Shown here piece after piece: positions 1 through 8,355 of a stretch of 64,000 bases of DNA. Position 1 is the first letter of the stretch; each line of letters begins with the position of its first letter. Under the pieces are notes generated by a model, which worked only from the letters and a program-made list of their open reading frames with translations, did not search any database and had not been told where the DNA came from. A program made the translations under genes and the position numbers. Where the stretch lies: the NCBI GenBank assembly GCA_947497175.1, contig CANMFM010000001.1, positions 186,001-250,000 on the forward strand, given 5' to 3'. The stretch comes from an uncultured Aquimarina sp. (GTDB lineage: Bacteria; Bacteroidota; Bacteroidia; Flavobacteriales; Flavobacteriaceae).

Positions 1-158
1 TCACCAATACAGTTATCACTAATAATGCAATGCGCACGGTTAAAAATATTCGAGAGGCTTCACCCACCATGGCCGCGATGGAGGATAAGGGAGACATTAT
101 CATCATCTCTGCAGTCTATGATATGGAAAGCGGAAAAGTAAGCTTCAATAAGGATTAG
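1..158 (+). CDS. beta-carbonic anhydrase, C-terminal end (partial)
   Basis: The open frame enters from the left edge (first full codon at base 3) and ends at TAG 156-158, giving the last 51 residues of a protein. The stretch NIREASPTMAAMEDKGDI followed by an I-I-S-A-V-Y-D-M-E-S-G-K-V pattern matches the C-terminal helix and final beta strand of beta-class carbonic anhydrases, which interconvert CO2 and bicarbonate with a Zn bound by Cys/His residues lying upstream of this window. The zinc-ligand motifs are not visible, so the assignment rests on the tail only. A good hairpin terminator follows at once, so this is the last gene of its transcript. Confidence 0.72.
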   Translation, partial: TNTVITNNAMRTVKNIREASPTMAAMEDKGDIIIISAVYDMESGKVSFNKD

Positions 159-181
159 GTTACTATTAGATTGCAATATCG

Positions 182-214
182 AAACCCCTATACAGAAATT
201 GTATAAGGGGTTTT
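182..214 (+). terminator. Rho-independent terminator after carbonic anhydrase
   Basis: Arms AACCCCTATAC and GTATAAGGGGTT pair with one bulged A around a short loop and run into TTTT. It lies 23 bases after the stop codon of the carbonic anhydrase fragment. Confidence 0.8.
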
Positions 215-546
215 CAGTTTTAGCTTGCAAATTAATTAAGTTTTAAAAGCTGGTTCCGCAGAAAATAACACATGCATAATTTTTTGAATAAAACCGAAAA
301 TATGTGGGTAGTTTAGAATGAAAATAATCAGTATTACTATAAAACTACAGATAAATGCAATACATCATTATATACATTTTAAGCAAACAATGTATTCATT
401 TTATGTGATTTAAAACCTCGTATCTATACCTTTTTAGACGATACCAACCACTTCTTGAAAACTTAGAAGTAGAAAAAAGATGAACAAAATTTACAACTGA
501 TACCGTATTCGCAATACGTACATTAACAGTTTACAAATCTAAAAGT
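215..546. other. Non-coding stretch, no gene seen
   Basis: AT-rich spacer between the terminator of the rightward gene and the 3' end of the leftward MFS gene. I found no credible reading frame, repeat or RNA gene in it on either strand. Confidence 0.6.
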
Positions 547-2118
547 CTATATCTCCTGGTAGTATAACCGTTCTACGGTACCATTGTTTTCTTCAATCCA
601 AGTGTATAATTCTTCTTTCTGTTCCTTATCGTATTGGGTTACTTGTTTTCGATGTCGTATCAATTGGTCTAATGAGATTTCATAGAATGACTCTATAATT
701 TGATTTTCATTTTTAGCAGACGAAAAGAGCTTCCATTTAATAGCACCTGATCGATATCGTTTGTTTCTTATCTTCCGAATTTTATTTATGGCTTCATTCT
801 TCATAGTATGATTTACGGTATATACAATATGGACCATTATCCATCCACCATTATCATTCTCTCTGGATATGGATAGTTCAGGTAGGTCGGTGGCCATATT
901 AAAGTTTCCGTCCTTTGCTAAATCTAAAGGGAATCTATAGGCCAATATTCCAATAAAAGCACTCGCTATTCCTGCTCCATAGAGACCATACTGAAGGCTG
1001 GTCTGTTCTGCAAATAATCCCCAAATAGCACTGCCAACCCCCATACTACCAGACATTGCCATCAAAAAATATCCCATTCCTCTTGCTCCAAACCATTTGG
1101 GTAATGCATATTGCGCGGATGTCATTATGCTTGTAAACGAAAGTTGCCAACAGATACCTGCAATAAAACAGATGGCTATTGCGAGATATTTTGACGATGC
1201 AAAACCAAGAAAAAACAGACAAACTCCAAGTAGTATTGATACAACTGTGGTCAACTTACTTGCTCCTAATTTATGACTAATATAGTTTGAAAATAGTACA
1301 CTACTTACGGCGCCAAAGCCTGCAGCACCTAATAAATATCCATATAAATCTGCTCCGCCATTAAACTGTTCTTTTGCAATTAGAGGCATCAATGCCCAAA
1401 GCGCCGCGGCTGGAAAGAAAAATAGTATCGCTCGAATAATACTATGATATAATGCAGGAGTATATCTCAGGAAGCGTATAGAATCCCGCATAGCCCAAGA
1501 GAGTTTTTGATTTGGTAACGTTGTTTCTTTCTTTTCCTGTTTCCAGAATAGAATAACCAGAACCACAGCTCCAAATGATATAGCATCTATCCAAAAAGGC
1601 ATATCCAATGCAAAAATGGTAATCAAACTTCCTGCTAATATTGGACCTAAAGCTCTGCTGAGATTATATGCTATGCCTGTAAGATTGATTGCAGTTCTCA
1701 AATGAGACCGTTGTACCAGTTGAGGGGTAAGAGCTGCTAGTACAGGTCTGGAAAATGCAGCACCAACTCCATTAAGCAAAGTAAAAAGCAGTAAAAGAAA
1801 GACAGTAGCTTTATTCAGGTATACGATATAAGCAAAAATAAGGGTGTTGACAATGAGCAAGCTTTGAGAAATTATGACCACTTTTTTTTGATTATAAATG
1901 TCACCTATGGCACCAGTTGGCAGCGCTAAAATGAATAATGGTATTAAAGTCGCCGTCTGTACTAATGAAACCATAAATGGCGAAGGGTTCAATTTGGTCA
2001 TCAGCCATCCAGAACCTACTGCAAATAACCAAGTGCCAACATTGGAGATAAATGTGGCGGTTACGAATAATAAGAAGAAAGTATTTTTATAGGGGCTTGA
2101 TGGCTTTTTTTTACTCAT
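547..2118 (-). CDS. MFS exporter of the MFS_3 / EntS type with C-terminal soluble domain
   Basis: A 523-residue protein whose first ~400 residues hold about a dozen hydrophobic segments of a major facilitator superfamily carrier. Features such as the N-terminal T-x-x-x-x-x-G-x-W-L region and GAIGDIYNQKKVV (motif A between TM2 and TM3) fit the MFS_3/transmembrane secretion effector group that includes the enterobactin exporter EntS. Residues ~415-523 are hydrophilic and look like the ABM-type tail (WIMVHIVYTV, then a basic helix) often fused to this subgroup. It is the second gene after the cupin at 2135-2539, probably co-transcribed from the promoter near 2660. Substrate cannot be inferred; efflux of a small toxic compound fits the NemR-like regulator next door. 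Confidence 0.85.
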   Translation of the reverse strand: MSKKKPSSPYKNTFFLLFVTATFISNVGTWLFAVGSGWLMTKLNPSPFMVSLVQTATLIPLFILALPTGAIGDIYNQKKVVIISQSLLIVNTLIFAYIVYLNKATVFLLLLFTLLNGVGAAFSRPVLAALTPQLVQRSHLRTAINLTGIAYNLSRALGPILAGSLITIFALDMPFWIDAISFGAVVLVILFWKQEKKETTLPNQKLSWAMRDSIRFLRYTPALYHSIIRAILFFFPAAALWALMPLIAKEQFNGGADLYGYLLGAAGFGAVSSVLFSNYISHKLGASKLTTVVSILLGVCLFFLGFASSKYLAIAICFIAGICWQLSFTSIMTSAQYALPKWFGARGMGYFLMAMSGSMGVGSAIWGLFAEQTSLQYGLYGAGIASAFIGILAYRFPLDLAKDGNFNMATDLPELSISRENDNGGWIMVHIVYTVNHTMKNEAINKIRKIRNKRYRSGAIKWKLFSSAKNENQIIESFYEISLDQLIRHRKQVTQYDKEQKEELYTWIEENNGTVERLYYQEI

Positions 2119-2134
2119 AAAGTTCTAAAGGTTG

Positions 2135-2539
2135 TTATGACAATCCAGGAGCACTAAGTTTCTCTCCATCTCGAGGTAAGTCGTATTGAATCCATTCGTC
2201 ATTCAAGTGTATATCAAGCGAATCTAAACGACCCGGCCCAATATTTTTGTAGGTATGAGGAATGTTAGCCGGTCCAAAAACGACTGCTCCTTCCTCGGCA
2301 ATAAATTTATCTTCCCCTACCGTGAATTCTGCTCTTCCTTCTAAAATATGAAATACTTCATCATAGGGATGAACGTGTAAGTTTGGTCCTTCCCCTATGT
2401 TGTCAACACTGTATCGTATCGATACACAATGGTATCCATATGATTTTCCTTCTATAACTCCTTTTGGTGGATCCTCTTTCTTTATCCAGTCTTCTTTTGG
2501 CACTACGACAGGTTTTACTCTAGATTTTTTTGGCATCAT
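2135..2539 (-). CDS. Small single-domain cupin protein
   Basis: A 134-residue protein with both cupin motifs: HVHPYDEVFHILEGRAEF gives the H-x-H-x3-E-x6-G pattern, and GPANIPHTYKN gives the second P-x-x-x-P-H-x3-N pattern, so a metal site of two His, one Glu and one His is intact. Such stand-alone cupins can be dioxygenases, isomerases or binding proteins, and the sequence does not choose among them. It is the first gene of a leftward two-gene unit with the MFS exporter (16-base gap) and is divergent from the TetR gene across a 178-base control region. Two Met codons begin the frame; either could be the start. Confidence 0.8.
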   Translation of the reverse strand: MMPKKSRVKPVVVPKEDWIKKEDPPKGVIEGKSYGYHCVSIRYSVDNIGEGPNLHVHPYDEVFHILEGRAEFTVGEDKFIAEEGAVVFGPANIPHTYKNIGPGRLDSLDIHLNDEWIQYDLPRDGEKLSAPGLS

Positions 2540-2655
2540 TTTTTTTTAAAGATTAATAATATGATTTTTTTAAAACAATGTAACAAGCTACATTCATTTT
2601 CTTTTTCTCATATGATTAAAAGGTTAATTCCTTTCAAAAAAGTCCGCTATTAATA

Positions 2656-2663
2656 CAAATATA
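2656..2663 (-). promoter_or_regulatory. -7 element of cupin/MFS promoter
   Basis: On the minus strand this reads TATATTTG, an exact TAnnTTTG Bacteroidota -7 element. It faces the cupin gene and lies immediately beside the palindrome at 2670-2687, where a bound repressor would block it. Confidence 0.6.
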
Positions 2664-2669
2664 AAAAAA

Positions 2670-2687
2670 TTAAACCATTTGGTCTAA
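2670..2687. promoter_or_regulatory. Operator-like palindrome between divergent promoters
   Basis: TTAAACCATTTGGTCTAA is an 18-bp imperfect inverted repeat (7 of 9 positions pair). It sits midway between the divergent -7 boxes at 2656-2663 and 2703-2710 and overlaps the -33 TTTG of the rightward promoter. A related site (TTAAAC-N6-GTCTAA) occurs at 3318-3335. Inference: binding site of the TetR-family protein encoded at 2718. Confidence 0.65.
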
Positions 2688-2710
2688 TTAGTAAATTTTT
2701 TATATATTTG
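2678..2710 (+). promoter_or_regulatory. Promoter of the TetR regulator gene
   Basis: TTTG at 2678-2681, a 21-base spacer, and TATATTTG at 2703-2710 match the Bacteroidota TTTG-N19/21-TAnnTTTG promoter. The start codon follows only seven bases after the -7 box, so the transcript would have almost no leader. Confidence 0.7.
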
Positions 2711-2717
2711 CGTCATT

Positions 2718-3299
2718 ATGGGTTATAAATATGAAAAAGAAGATATCTTAAATGTAGGCTTGGATGTATTTCGTAGAAACGGATATCATAATGTAGGCAT
2801 CAATCAGATTTTGAAAGAATCGGGCATCCCTAAAGGTTCTTTTTATAATTTTTTTGAATCGAAAGAAGATTTTGCTCAACAAGTGATACGGCAATATGGA
2901 GAAACCAATACGTGTTGGATGAAGGAATTTTTCGAAGATTGCTCTTTATCTCCGATTGAATGTCTTAAATCATTCTATACGTATATGATGAATCTTAACG
3001 AGGAAGATGAATACTGTGGCGGTTGTTTAGTTAATAATATGAGTGTTGAAGTTGGGAGAAAAAGTGACCCTATAGGAGCTGAAGCTAACCAACAATTTAT
3101 AGGTTGGCTCAACGTTCTTGCCAGCGTAATTAGTAAAGGCCAAGATGACAATGAAATTACAAAGGAGTTTTCTGCGCTCGAATTAGCTGAATACATCCAC
3201 GCTGGTTTTTATGGCGTTTTGTCTCGAGCTAAAGTCACTCGAAACAGAGTGTATATGGATGTTTGGTTTCAAATGACTTTTAAATTCATCCAAGCGTAA
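2718..3299 (+). CDS. TetR/AcrR-family repressor, NemR-like
   Basis: A 193-residue protein with an N-terminal TetR helix-turn-helix (residues ~8-55; GINQILKESGIPKGSFYNFF). The C-terminal ligand domain contains the stretch C-G-G-C-L-V-N-N-M-S-V-E. The second Cys (residue ~103) aligns with the GCL Cys of E. coli NemR, the residue known from that protein to sense quinones, methylglyoxal and hypochlorous acid. This makes an electrophile sensor likely, by homology only. The gene is divergent from cupin/MFS, and both the shared intergenic region and the region before the next gene carry a related palindrome, so autoregulation plus control of both sides is expected. Confidence 0.82.
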   Translation: MGYKYEKEDILNVGLDVFRRNGYHNVGINQILKESGIPKGSFYNFFESKEDFAQQVIRQYGETNTCWMKEFFEDCSLSPIECLKSFYTYMMNLNEEDEYCGGCLVNNMSVEVGRKSDPIGAEANQQFIGWLNVLASVISKGQDDNEITKEFSALELAEYIHAGFYGVLSRAKVTRNRVYMDVWFQMTFKFIQA

Positions 3300-3317
3300 A
3301 TTTTTTTATTTTCAAAA

Positions 3318-3335
3318 TTAAACAGAACAGTCTAA
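3318..3335. promoter_or_regulatory. Second operator-like palindrome before the lipoprotein gene
   Basis: TTAAACAGAACAGTCTAA shares TTAAAC-N6-GTCTAA with the site at 2670-2687 and has the same 18-bp length. It lies 11 bases before the ATG of the lipoprotein gene. A repressor bound here would affect the downstream gene separately from tetR. Confidence 0.5.
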
Positions 3336-3346
3336 TTATTTATCAA

Positions 3347-4240
3347 ATGAAGAACTACTTTAAATTATCGATTTGTATTCTAACCACAGTGCTAATACAG
3401 TCTTGTAGATCTGTTGACTTACGCACAGATGCATTAAAAGAAGATTCTATTTCCAATTCGGAGCAAATAGGGAAACAGCTTCTCATTGAGGCCAAAATGG
3501 CAATGGGTTATGACCAACTTTCCAAAACGGAGGTTTATGAAGCTACTGCTAAATTTAATTGGAAAGGCCCCTGGCTCATAATGCCTATGAATGCTTTTCC
3601 TGGGAACAATAATAAAGAACTTCAACTTCGTTTAGCCACAAACAGTTTTGACGGCCAAGTCGAGTATAAAGAAGGGAGAAAGAAAAATACGATTCAAGGC
3701 GTACAATCCTGGAAAGGTTACAAAACTGAAGTACAAAGTAATTTTATTAAACGTCATGAACACGATAGATACATTTGGGGTTTAGCTACATACCATTATT
3801 TATTAGAAGCCCCAATGCATTTACCAGATGCAGAAATTATTAGATATGCTGGTAAAAAAGACCTAGAAGGAAAAACATATGATACCGTCTATGTCACATG
3901 GGGTTCAGAAGAACCCAACAAGCAATACGACCGCTTTCTTGTATATATTAACTCTTCTACAAGGCATATCGACCTCTTAGAGGTTACTATAAACGATTTC
4001 TTTCTTCCAATGCCTAAAGGTATGCAACATGCGACCGCAAGATATGAGCGCATAGAAACAAGTATAGGGGCCTATTTACCCGGTAAGGTTCAAATACAAC
4101 TGAAGGGGCCGAAAAAACTGGACAACAAAGTATACAGTTTTGCACTAAGCGATTATAAGTTCGATTCTTTTGATATGTCTAGACTGTATCCACTGAAAGA
4201 TGTTGAATATGTCGGATTTTCAAAATCTATCGAGCACTAA
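3347..4240 (+). CDS. Uncharacterised lipoprotein (DUF6503-like)
   Basis: 297 residues starting with a lipoprotein signal (hydrophobic core then LIQSC with the lipid-acceptor Cys at residue 20), so it should be anchored in the periplasm or outer membrane. The mature part is rich in beta strands and aromatic residues with no catalytic motif I recognise; its length and the G-x-D-x-L...W-x-G-P pattern recall the DUF6503 lipoproteins of Bacteroidota, which have no known function. It is co-directional with tetR (47-base gap) and has its own candidate operator, so it probably belongs to the same electrophile-responsive regulon. Confidence 0.65.
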   Translation: MKNYFKLSICILTTVLIQSCRSVDLRTDALKEDSISNSEQIGKQLLIEAKMAMGYDQLSKTEVYEATAKFNWKGPWLIMPMNAFPGNNNKELQLRLATNSFDGQVEYKEGRKKNTIQGVQSWKGYKTEVQSNFIKRHEHDRYIWGLATYHYLLEAPMHLPDAEIIRYAGKKDLEGKTYDTVYVTWGSEEPNKQYDRFLVYINSSTRHIDLLEVTINDFFLPMPKGMQHATARYERIETSIGAYLPGKVQIQLKGPKKLDNKVYSFALSDYKFDSFDMSRLYPLKDVEYVGFSKSIEH

Positions 4241-4258
4241 GTTGTCACATCAAGCTCA

Positions 4259-4580
4259 CTATTGAATCCAATTAAGATAAATGCAATATAGAAATTTGAA
4301 ACAATAAGCACCTGAAAACCCATTCACGATACGTGCAATAAAACGATCAGAGGCTCGAGCTTCATTGTATATTTGTGAGTCATAGTTGCGTCTTGAAACC
4401 ATACTTATATAGTAGGAATCAAAATAGCGACAACGATCAAGAACAAACAAATAAATGAGCCAATCTGGGTGATAATCAAAACTTTTTTCTTCCTATTTTT
4501 ATCTGATAACCCGCTTAAGATAGGAACTACAATGCCGCAATCCAAATCACTTAAAAAGTTTACCAATAAAACCCGGACTA
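4259..4580 (-). pseudogene. Remnant of an MFS (DHA/TCR-type) transporter
   Basis: Three minus-strand frames in order give transporter-like pieces: PGFIGKLFK (about 4550-4580), then PILSGLSDKNRKKKVLIIT with a following hydrophobic segment (about 4440-4530), which is MFS motif A, then SDRFIARIVNGFSGAY (about 4300-4350), the TM4 signature of drug/H+ antiporters. Frames are separated by frameshifts and a stop, and both ends are missing. A decayed paralogue of a drug exporter, not a working gene. Confidence 0.7.
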
Positions 4581-4606
4581 TTTAACTTTCAAATCTTCTT
4601 GCTAGA

Positions 4607-4891
4607 TTATGATTTCAATACATCTTGGATGTCTTCCATTTTTTTGAACATTGTGTTAGCAAACGGACACAATGGAATAATCTTGATGTTATCTTCCCTT
4701 GCCCATTCTACAATAGCCATCAATAGTTGTTTACCAACTGATTTACCTTTGTAGGCTTTTTCTACCTCGGTATGATCTATTATGATGAGTTCTGGGCCCG
4801 AAATTGAAAAGGTCATAACGCCTGCTTTTGTTTCTCCTTCTCTAGCTATGGCAAAGCCTTTTGATTCTCTTTTTTTGATTTCTATATCCAT
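4607..4891 (-). CDS. Small GNAT-family N-acetyltransferase (YjdJ type)
   Basis: A 94-residue single-domain protein with the short GNAT fold of the YjdJ/Gtn group (PF14542). VEKAYKGKSVGKQLL is the acetyl-CoA pyrophosphate-binding loop (motif A), and PLCPFANTMFKK near the C terminus is the signature end of this family, which is much shorter than usual GNATs. Acceptor unknown. It is the last gene of the long leftward operon, five bases behind its neighbour. No clear terminator is visible downstream before the MFS remnant. Confidence 0.85.
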   Translation of the reverse strand: MDIEIKKRESKGFAIAREGETKAGVMTFSISGPELIIIDHTEVEKAYKGKSVGKQLLMAIVEWAREDNIKIIPLCPFANTMFKKMEDIQDVLKS

Positions 4892-4896
4892 GGTTA

Positions 4897-5205
4897 CTAT
4901 GGTTTATATTTTAATTTTTGTATCATTTCTGTCGTAAGTGGGTCTGAGTACATTCCGTATGCATCTACCAGCAAACCTTTAATCTCGTATGTATCAGAGG
5001 AAATTGCAAAAAGGATGGAAGAGTCATCAGGACTACTATCGCCCTCAAATCTGTACATCTTATCAACTTCAAATTCATTTGCCAAAATTTTATAATCTAA
5101 TGCCTTACATTCGATACAATCTTTATTCAGGTTAAAATCCTCTGAATAACCTGAAGCTTTTAAATCTTCAATCGCTTGTGATAGTGTGTCATAATATTCT
5201 TTCAT
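4897..5205 (-). CDS. Conserved small protein often labelled phosphoribosylpyrophosphate synthetase
   Basis: About 102 residues from the Met at base 5205 (MKEYYDTLSQAIEDLKASGY). A longer frame begins at 5232 but would overlap the nhaA stop, so I prefer the internal start. This short alpha/beta protein is widespread in Bacteroidota and is often called phosphoribosylpyrophosphate synthetase, but it lacks the PRPP loop and is a third of the enzyme's length, so the label should not be trusted. Two Cys (C-I-E-C-K) are notable. Function unknown. It lies between nhaA and the GNAT gene in the operon. Confidence 0.7.
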   Translation of the reverse strand: MKEYYDTLSQAIEDLKASGYSEDFNLNKDCIECKALDYKILANEFEVDKMYRFEGDSSPDDSSILFAISSDTYEIKGLLVDAYGMYSDPLTTEMIQKLKYKP

Positions 5206-5224
5206 AATCTGTAGTTTATAGTGT

Positions 5225-6541
5225 TTACGCATTTCTTCTATTCAAAATAGAGAACCAAAAAAGCCCTAATAGAGCGGCTAAAGTCGATGCGGTCAATATC
5301 CCTACTTTAGCAATGTCCAGAAGCTGTTTATCTTCTATGGCCAATTCTGCAATAAAAAGTGACATTGTAAAGCCTATACCGGCAAAAAGGCCAACGCCAA
5401 ACATACTGCTCCAAGTTGCACCCACTGGTTTGTCGCCTAATCTGGACTTTACCATCATATAGGACAAACCTGTAATACCTACGACCTTACCCACCACCAA
5501 ACCTGCAATTATACCCAAACTTAGCGGATGGAACATCATATCAAACAAATTACCTTCGATACGAACACCTGCATTAGCTAATGCAAAAAGTGGCAAAACA
5601 AAGTAATAGACAAAAGGCGACAATTTATATTCTATACGTTGTAGTGGTGTTCCTGCTCTTGCGGTACTACGGTTGACATCCCTTAAGATGAGGCGTTGTT
5701 TATCACTCAAAAGACGGTCTGTAACAGAACAGCTCTCATCGAATTCCGCCGCCCATATATTTAGATTATCTCTATACTCACTTTCCAATATCTTTCTATT
5801 AGCAGGTATAGTAAAAGCTCCCAATACACCTGCAAGTGTGGCATGTATTCCAGATAATAATATGGCAATCCATAGACCAAATATACCAACGATAATATAA
5901 AACCACATATTTCGTACACCAAAAGAATTGGCAAATATCATTATGAGTAAATAGACACCACTGGCAAAAAGACTTATCCCATCAATTGAAGGGGTAAGAA
6001 ATATCGCAATGACCAAAATAGCACCAAGGTCATCTGCTGTAGCCAAGGATGTCAAAAAAATCTTGAGTTCACTGGAAACCGCTGTCCCTACCAGCCCAAC
6101 GAGACCCAATGCAAAAGCAATATCTGTGGCCATAGGTATCCCCCAAGCCCCTTGAGCTTCTGTACCGTAATTGAAACCCAAAAAGATAACTGCGGGCAGT
6201 ACCATACCACCAATGGCAGCTACTATGGGTAATAAAGCCTTTCGAACCGTAGACAATTCTCCTTCTAGAAATTCTTTCTTGATTTCCAGTCCAACAATGA
6301 AGAAAAACATGGCCATTAAGCCATCGTTTATCCAAATATGTAATGGTTCTGTTATCGCAAATCCTTCGAATCCTATTGTAAAATTTGAATGGAACAAATG
6401 ATTGTAACTTTCATAAAATTCCGAGTTTGCCCATATCATTGCCACGACCACCATTATCAAAAGCAAAACACTATCTGCGTAAGACGCCTTGAACAAGCTG
6501 TTTATTTTTTCAATTAATTTATCTGATGCTGACTGCTCCAT
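5225..6541 (-). CDS. nhaA: Na+/H+ antiporter NhaA
   Basis: 438 residues with about twelve membrane segments, the expected length for NhaA. The ion-binding aspartate pair sits in SLATADDLGAILVIAIF (equivalent of Asp163/164 in E. coli), and MAMFFFIVGLEIKKEFLEGE and GIHATLAGVL are classic NhaA stretches. It exchanges internal Na+ for external protons, maintaining pH and sodium balance, as expected for a marine cell. The C-terminal part after the IHATLAGV block contains the longer cytoplasmic loop seen in Bacteroidota homologues. It follows the porin gene by six bases, so it is in the operon rather than independently placed. Confidence 0.95.
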   Translation of the reverse strand: MEQSASDKLIEKINSLFKASYADSVLLLIMVVVAMIWANSEFYESYNHLFHSNFTIGFEGFAITEPLHIWINDGLMAMFFFIVGLEIKKEFLEGELSTVRKALLPIVAAIGGMVLPAVIFLGFNYGTEAQGAWGIPMATDIAFALGLVGLVGTAVSSELKIFLTSLATADDLGAILVIAIFLTPSIDGISLFASGVYLLIMIFANSFGVRNMWFYIIVGIFGLWIAILLSGIHATLAGVLGAFTIPANRKILESEYRDNLNIWAAEFDESCSVTDRLLSDKQRLILRDVNRSTARAGTPLQRIEYKLSPFVYYFVLPLFALANAGVRIEGNLFDMMFHPLSLGIIAGLVVGKVVGITGLSYMMVKSRLGDKPVGATWSSMFGVGLFAGIGFTMSLFIAELAIEDKQLLDIAKVGILTASTLAALLGLFWFSILNRRNA

Positions 6542-6547
6542 ACATTT

Positions 6548-7894
6548 TTAAAATTTAAATTCTGCGGTCAATACGGCGTGAAATAAGGTGTCTTCTAAAC
6601 CCGATTCCGACAGAAATCCTCCAGGAAATATTAAATTGGTCTCCACTTCAAGAGCTATATTATTATTTAATGAGTAGCCTGCGACCGTTCCTATTTGATG
6701 ACCAATAAAAGACTCGTCATTGGTGTCTGGATAGTCCAGAGACAAGGGTGGTCCATAAATTCCATCTTCTACCGAGAATCGCCAAAACGCAACATAGTCA
6801 AGTTCAACGCTCCATTTACCAAGCTGTGCATTGAGATACGGGTGGATATCGAATAAGTTTGAAGGTCCAAAAGCCGCAACTCTTCCAAAATAGGCACCTC
6901 TGGGATACAACCCGTCAAAAGTGTTGAGCGAACCATCATTTTGATCTTTATCTCCCGAAATAAGCTCCGTTTTTGTTCCCAAGAAAAACCTCTTTTTGAA
7001 CAGATTGACGGGGTGCCTTATGTTGAAGGAAGCTGTCCAAGCTTTTATATTCAAATCTCCGAACTTGCCCAGCTGATAGATAAATTCATTATCGTAGATA
7101 AACCTTTTCCAAGTCCCAAAATGCCGTACACCAATTGATAAGCGCTCATCATCTGCCGTCCCAACATTCCAGGTCTTTTGATCTTCTCTTTTATAAAATG
7201 AATAGATGTCAGTACTGGTATTTTCATTCCATCTTTTAGTGACATAGATACTTGACACGCTTTCGCGAAAGCGTAGATAGTCATTGTCAAAAACATTATC
7301 TTGTACCTGCACGGGAACTGCCATAAAACCAGTAATGGAAAGGTCTTCTTTTTCATACTGAAGTTGAAGCATATCAAAAGAAAGTCGAACATTCGGACCT
7401 TCTCTGATATCAATTAATCTACCTGAACCCAAGCGCATATTTTGTCTTCCCAACAGAGCGTTCCATTTTTTAGAAAATCTGTAGCGTGCGAAAAGTTGAT
7501 TGACCGATAGTTTATCGACATCAACTGGCGAAGGGTTGGATTTTGTGATTTCAGTACTCGAATTCAGCTCAGCAAACAATTCAAAAGTGTCGTCTACCTT
7601 TAAATGGGAATGTAGCAGTATCCGGTTTAGGTACCAAAGTTCGTTTTGTTCGTCGCCACTATCAAACTGCTGGTTTATAAAACCCTCGGCCTGAAATCTG
7701 TAACCTCCGCCAAAACTTAATGTAATGTCTTTTGCAATATCAACCGACTTAAGCGTTTCGTAAATAGAGCTATCTTCAGCCAACACATTGATATTATCGT
7801 TTTGTCTTAATAGCGAAAAATTATAGTAACTGGATTCTTGCGCACCAACAAAGAGGAAAAAGAAAAAGGATATTATACATAACTTTTTTTTCAT
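6548..7894 (-). CDS. Alginate-export-family outer-membrane protein, paralogue 1
   Basis: 448 residues: signal peptide (residues 1-19, ending VGAQ), then alternating beta strands ending in Phe (TAEFKF), typical of an outer-membrane barrel. The blocks REGPNVR and YPRGAYFGRVAAFGPSNLFD match the alginate-export domain family (PF13372), named after Pseudomonas AlgE. In Bacteroidota these proteins are general porin-like channels, and alginate genes are absent here. Three further paralogues with the same blocks occur at 30417, 36818 and 39378. The pairing with a DMT transporter and NhaA suggests it admits the operon's substrate across the outer membrane. Confidence 0.78.
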   Translation of the reverse strand: MKKKLCIISFFFFLFVGAQESSYYNFSLLRQNDNINVLAEDSSIYETLKSVDIAKDITLSFGGGYRFQAEGFINQQFDSGDEQNELWYLNRILLHSHLKVDDTFELFAELNSSTEITKSNPSPVDVDKLSVNQLFARYRFSKKWNALLGRQNMRLGSGRLIDIREGPNVRLSFDMLQLQYEKEDLSITGFMAVPVQVQDNVFDNDYLRFRESVSSIYVTKRWNENTSTDIYSFYKREDQKTWNVGTADDERLSIGVRHFGTWKRFIYDNEFIYQLGKFGDLNIKAWTASFNIRHPVNLFKKRFFLGTKTELISGDKDQNDGSLNTFDGLYPRGAYFGRVAAFGPSNLFDIHPYLNAQLGKWSVELDYVAFWRFSVEDGIYGPPLSLDYPDTNDESFIGHQIGTVAGYSLNNNIALEVETNLIFPGGFLSESGLEDTLFHAVLTAEFKF

Positions 7895-7905
7895 TCCTAA
7901 CTCTT

Positions 7906-8355
7906 CTAAAATTTTCTAATCAGCAATACACCAACGATTAAAAAAGTAGCTCCCAAAAGTCGTTGCCAGTTTATCTGTTTTACCGGAAGACCCAGCATTC
8001 CGTAATGGTCAAGTATTAGTGAGATTAACATTTGACCGAACACTATAAGAGAGAATGTCAATGCCGTACCTAGTTTAGGAGCTAGAATAATAACAGCTGC
8101 CACATAAAATGCACCGAGAAGTCCAGCTATCCAGACCACAGGCGAAACACTTTTTATATTGCTGAGCAAGCCAAAATCAAATTTTAATATGAACAAATAG
8201 ATGAGAAGACCTAAAGAGCCTATTAAAAAAGAAGCGAATGCCGCAAATATGGGTTGTTGTACTGCCTTCCCTAGTTGAACATTAAGGCCCGCCTGCACTG
8301 GTAGCACTGCACCTGCTGCTATGGCAACAAGTAGAAGTATTAGTTGTGTTCTCAT
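7906..8355 (-). CDS. DMT-superfamily membrane protein, YdcZ/DUF606 family
   Basis: 149 residues with five hydrophobic segments; the start (LLLVAIAAGAVLPVQAGLN) is characteristic of the YdcZ family (PF04657), half-size drug/metabolite transporter-like proteins. LGTALTFSLIVFGQMLISL and LDHYGMLGLP are further family blocks. It overlaps the DoxX gene by four bases (ATGA), implying translational coupling. Likely a small-molecule exporter or importer in the inner membrane; direction and substrate are unknown. Confidence 0.85.
   Translation of the reverse strand: MRTQLILLLVAIAAGAVLPVQAGLNVQLGKAVQQPIFAAFASFLIGSLGLLIYLFILKFDFGLLSNIKSVSPVVWIAGLLGAFYVAAVIILAPKLGTALTFSLIVFGQMLISLILDHYGMLGLPVKQINWQRLLGATFLIVGVLLIRKF

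Noticed and set aside
4897..5205. Phosphoribosylpyrophosphate synthetase
   Set aside because: Too short and lacks the PRPP-binding motif; the common database label for this family is not supported by the sequence.
6548..7894. Alginate biosynthesis or export system
   Set aside because: Only the barrel-domain family name suggests alginate; no polymerase, epimerase, lyase or other alginate genes occur in the window.
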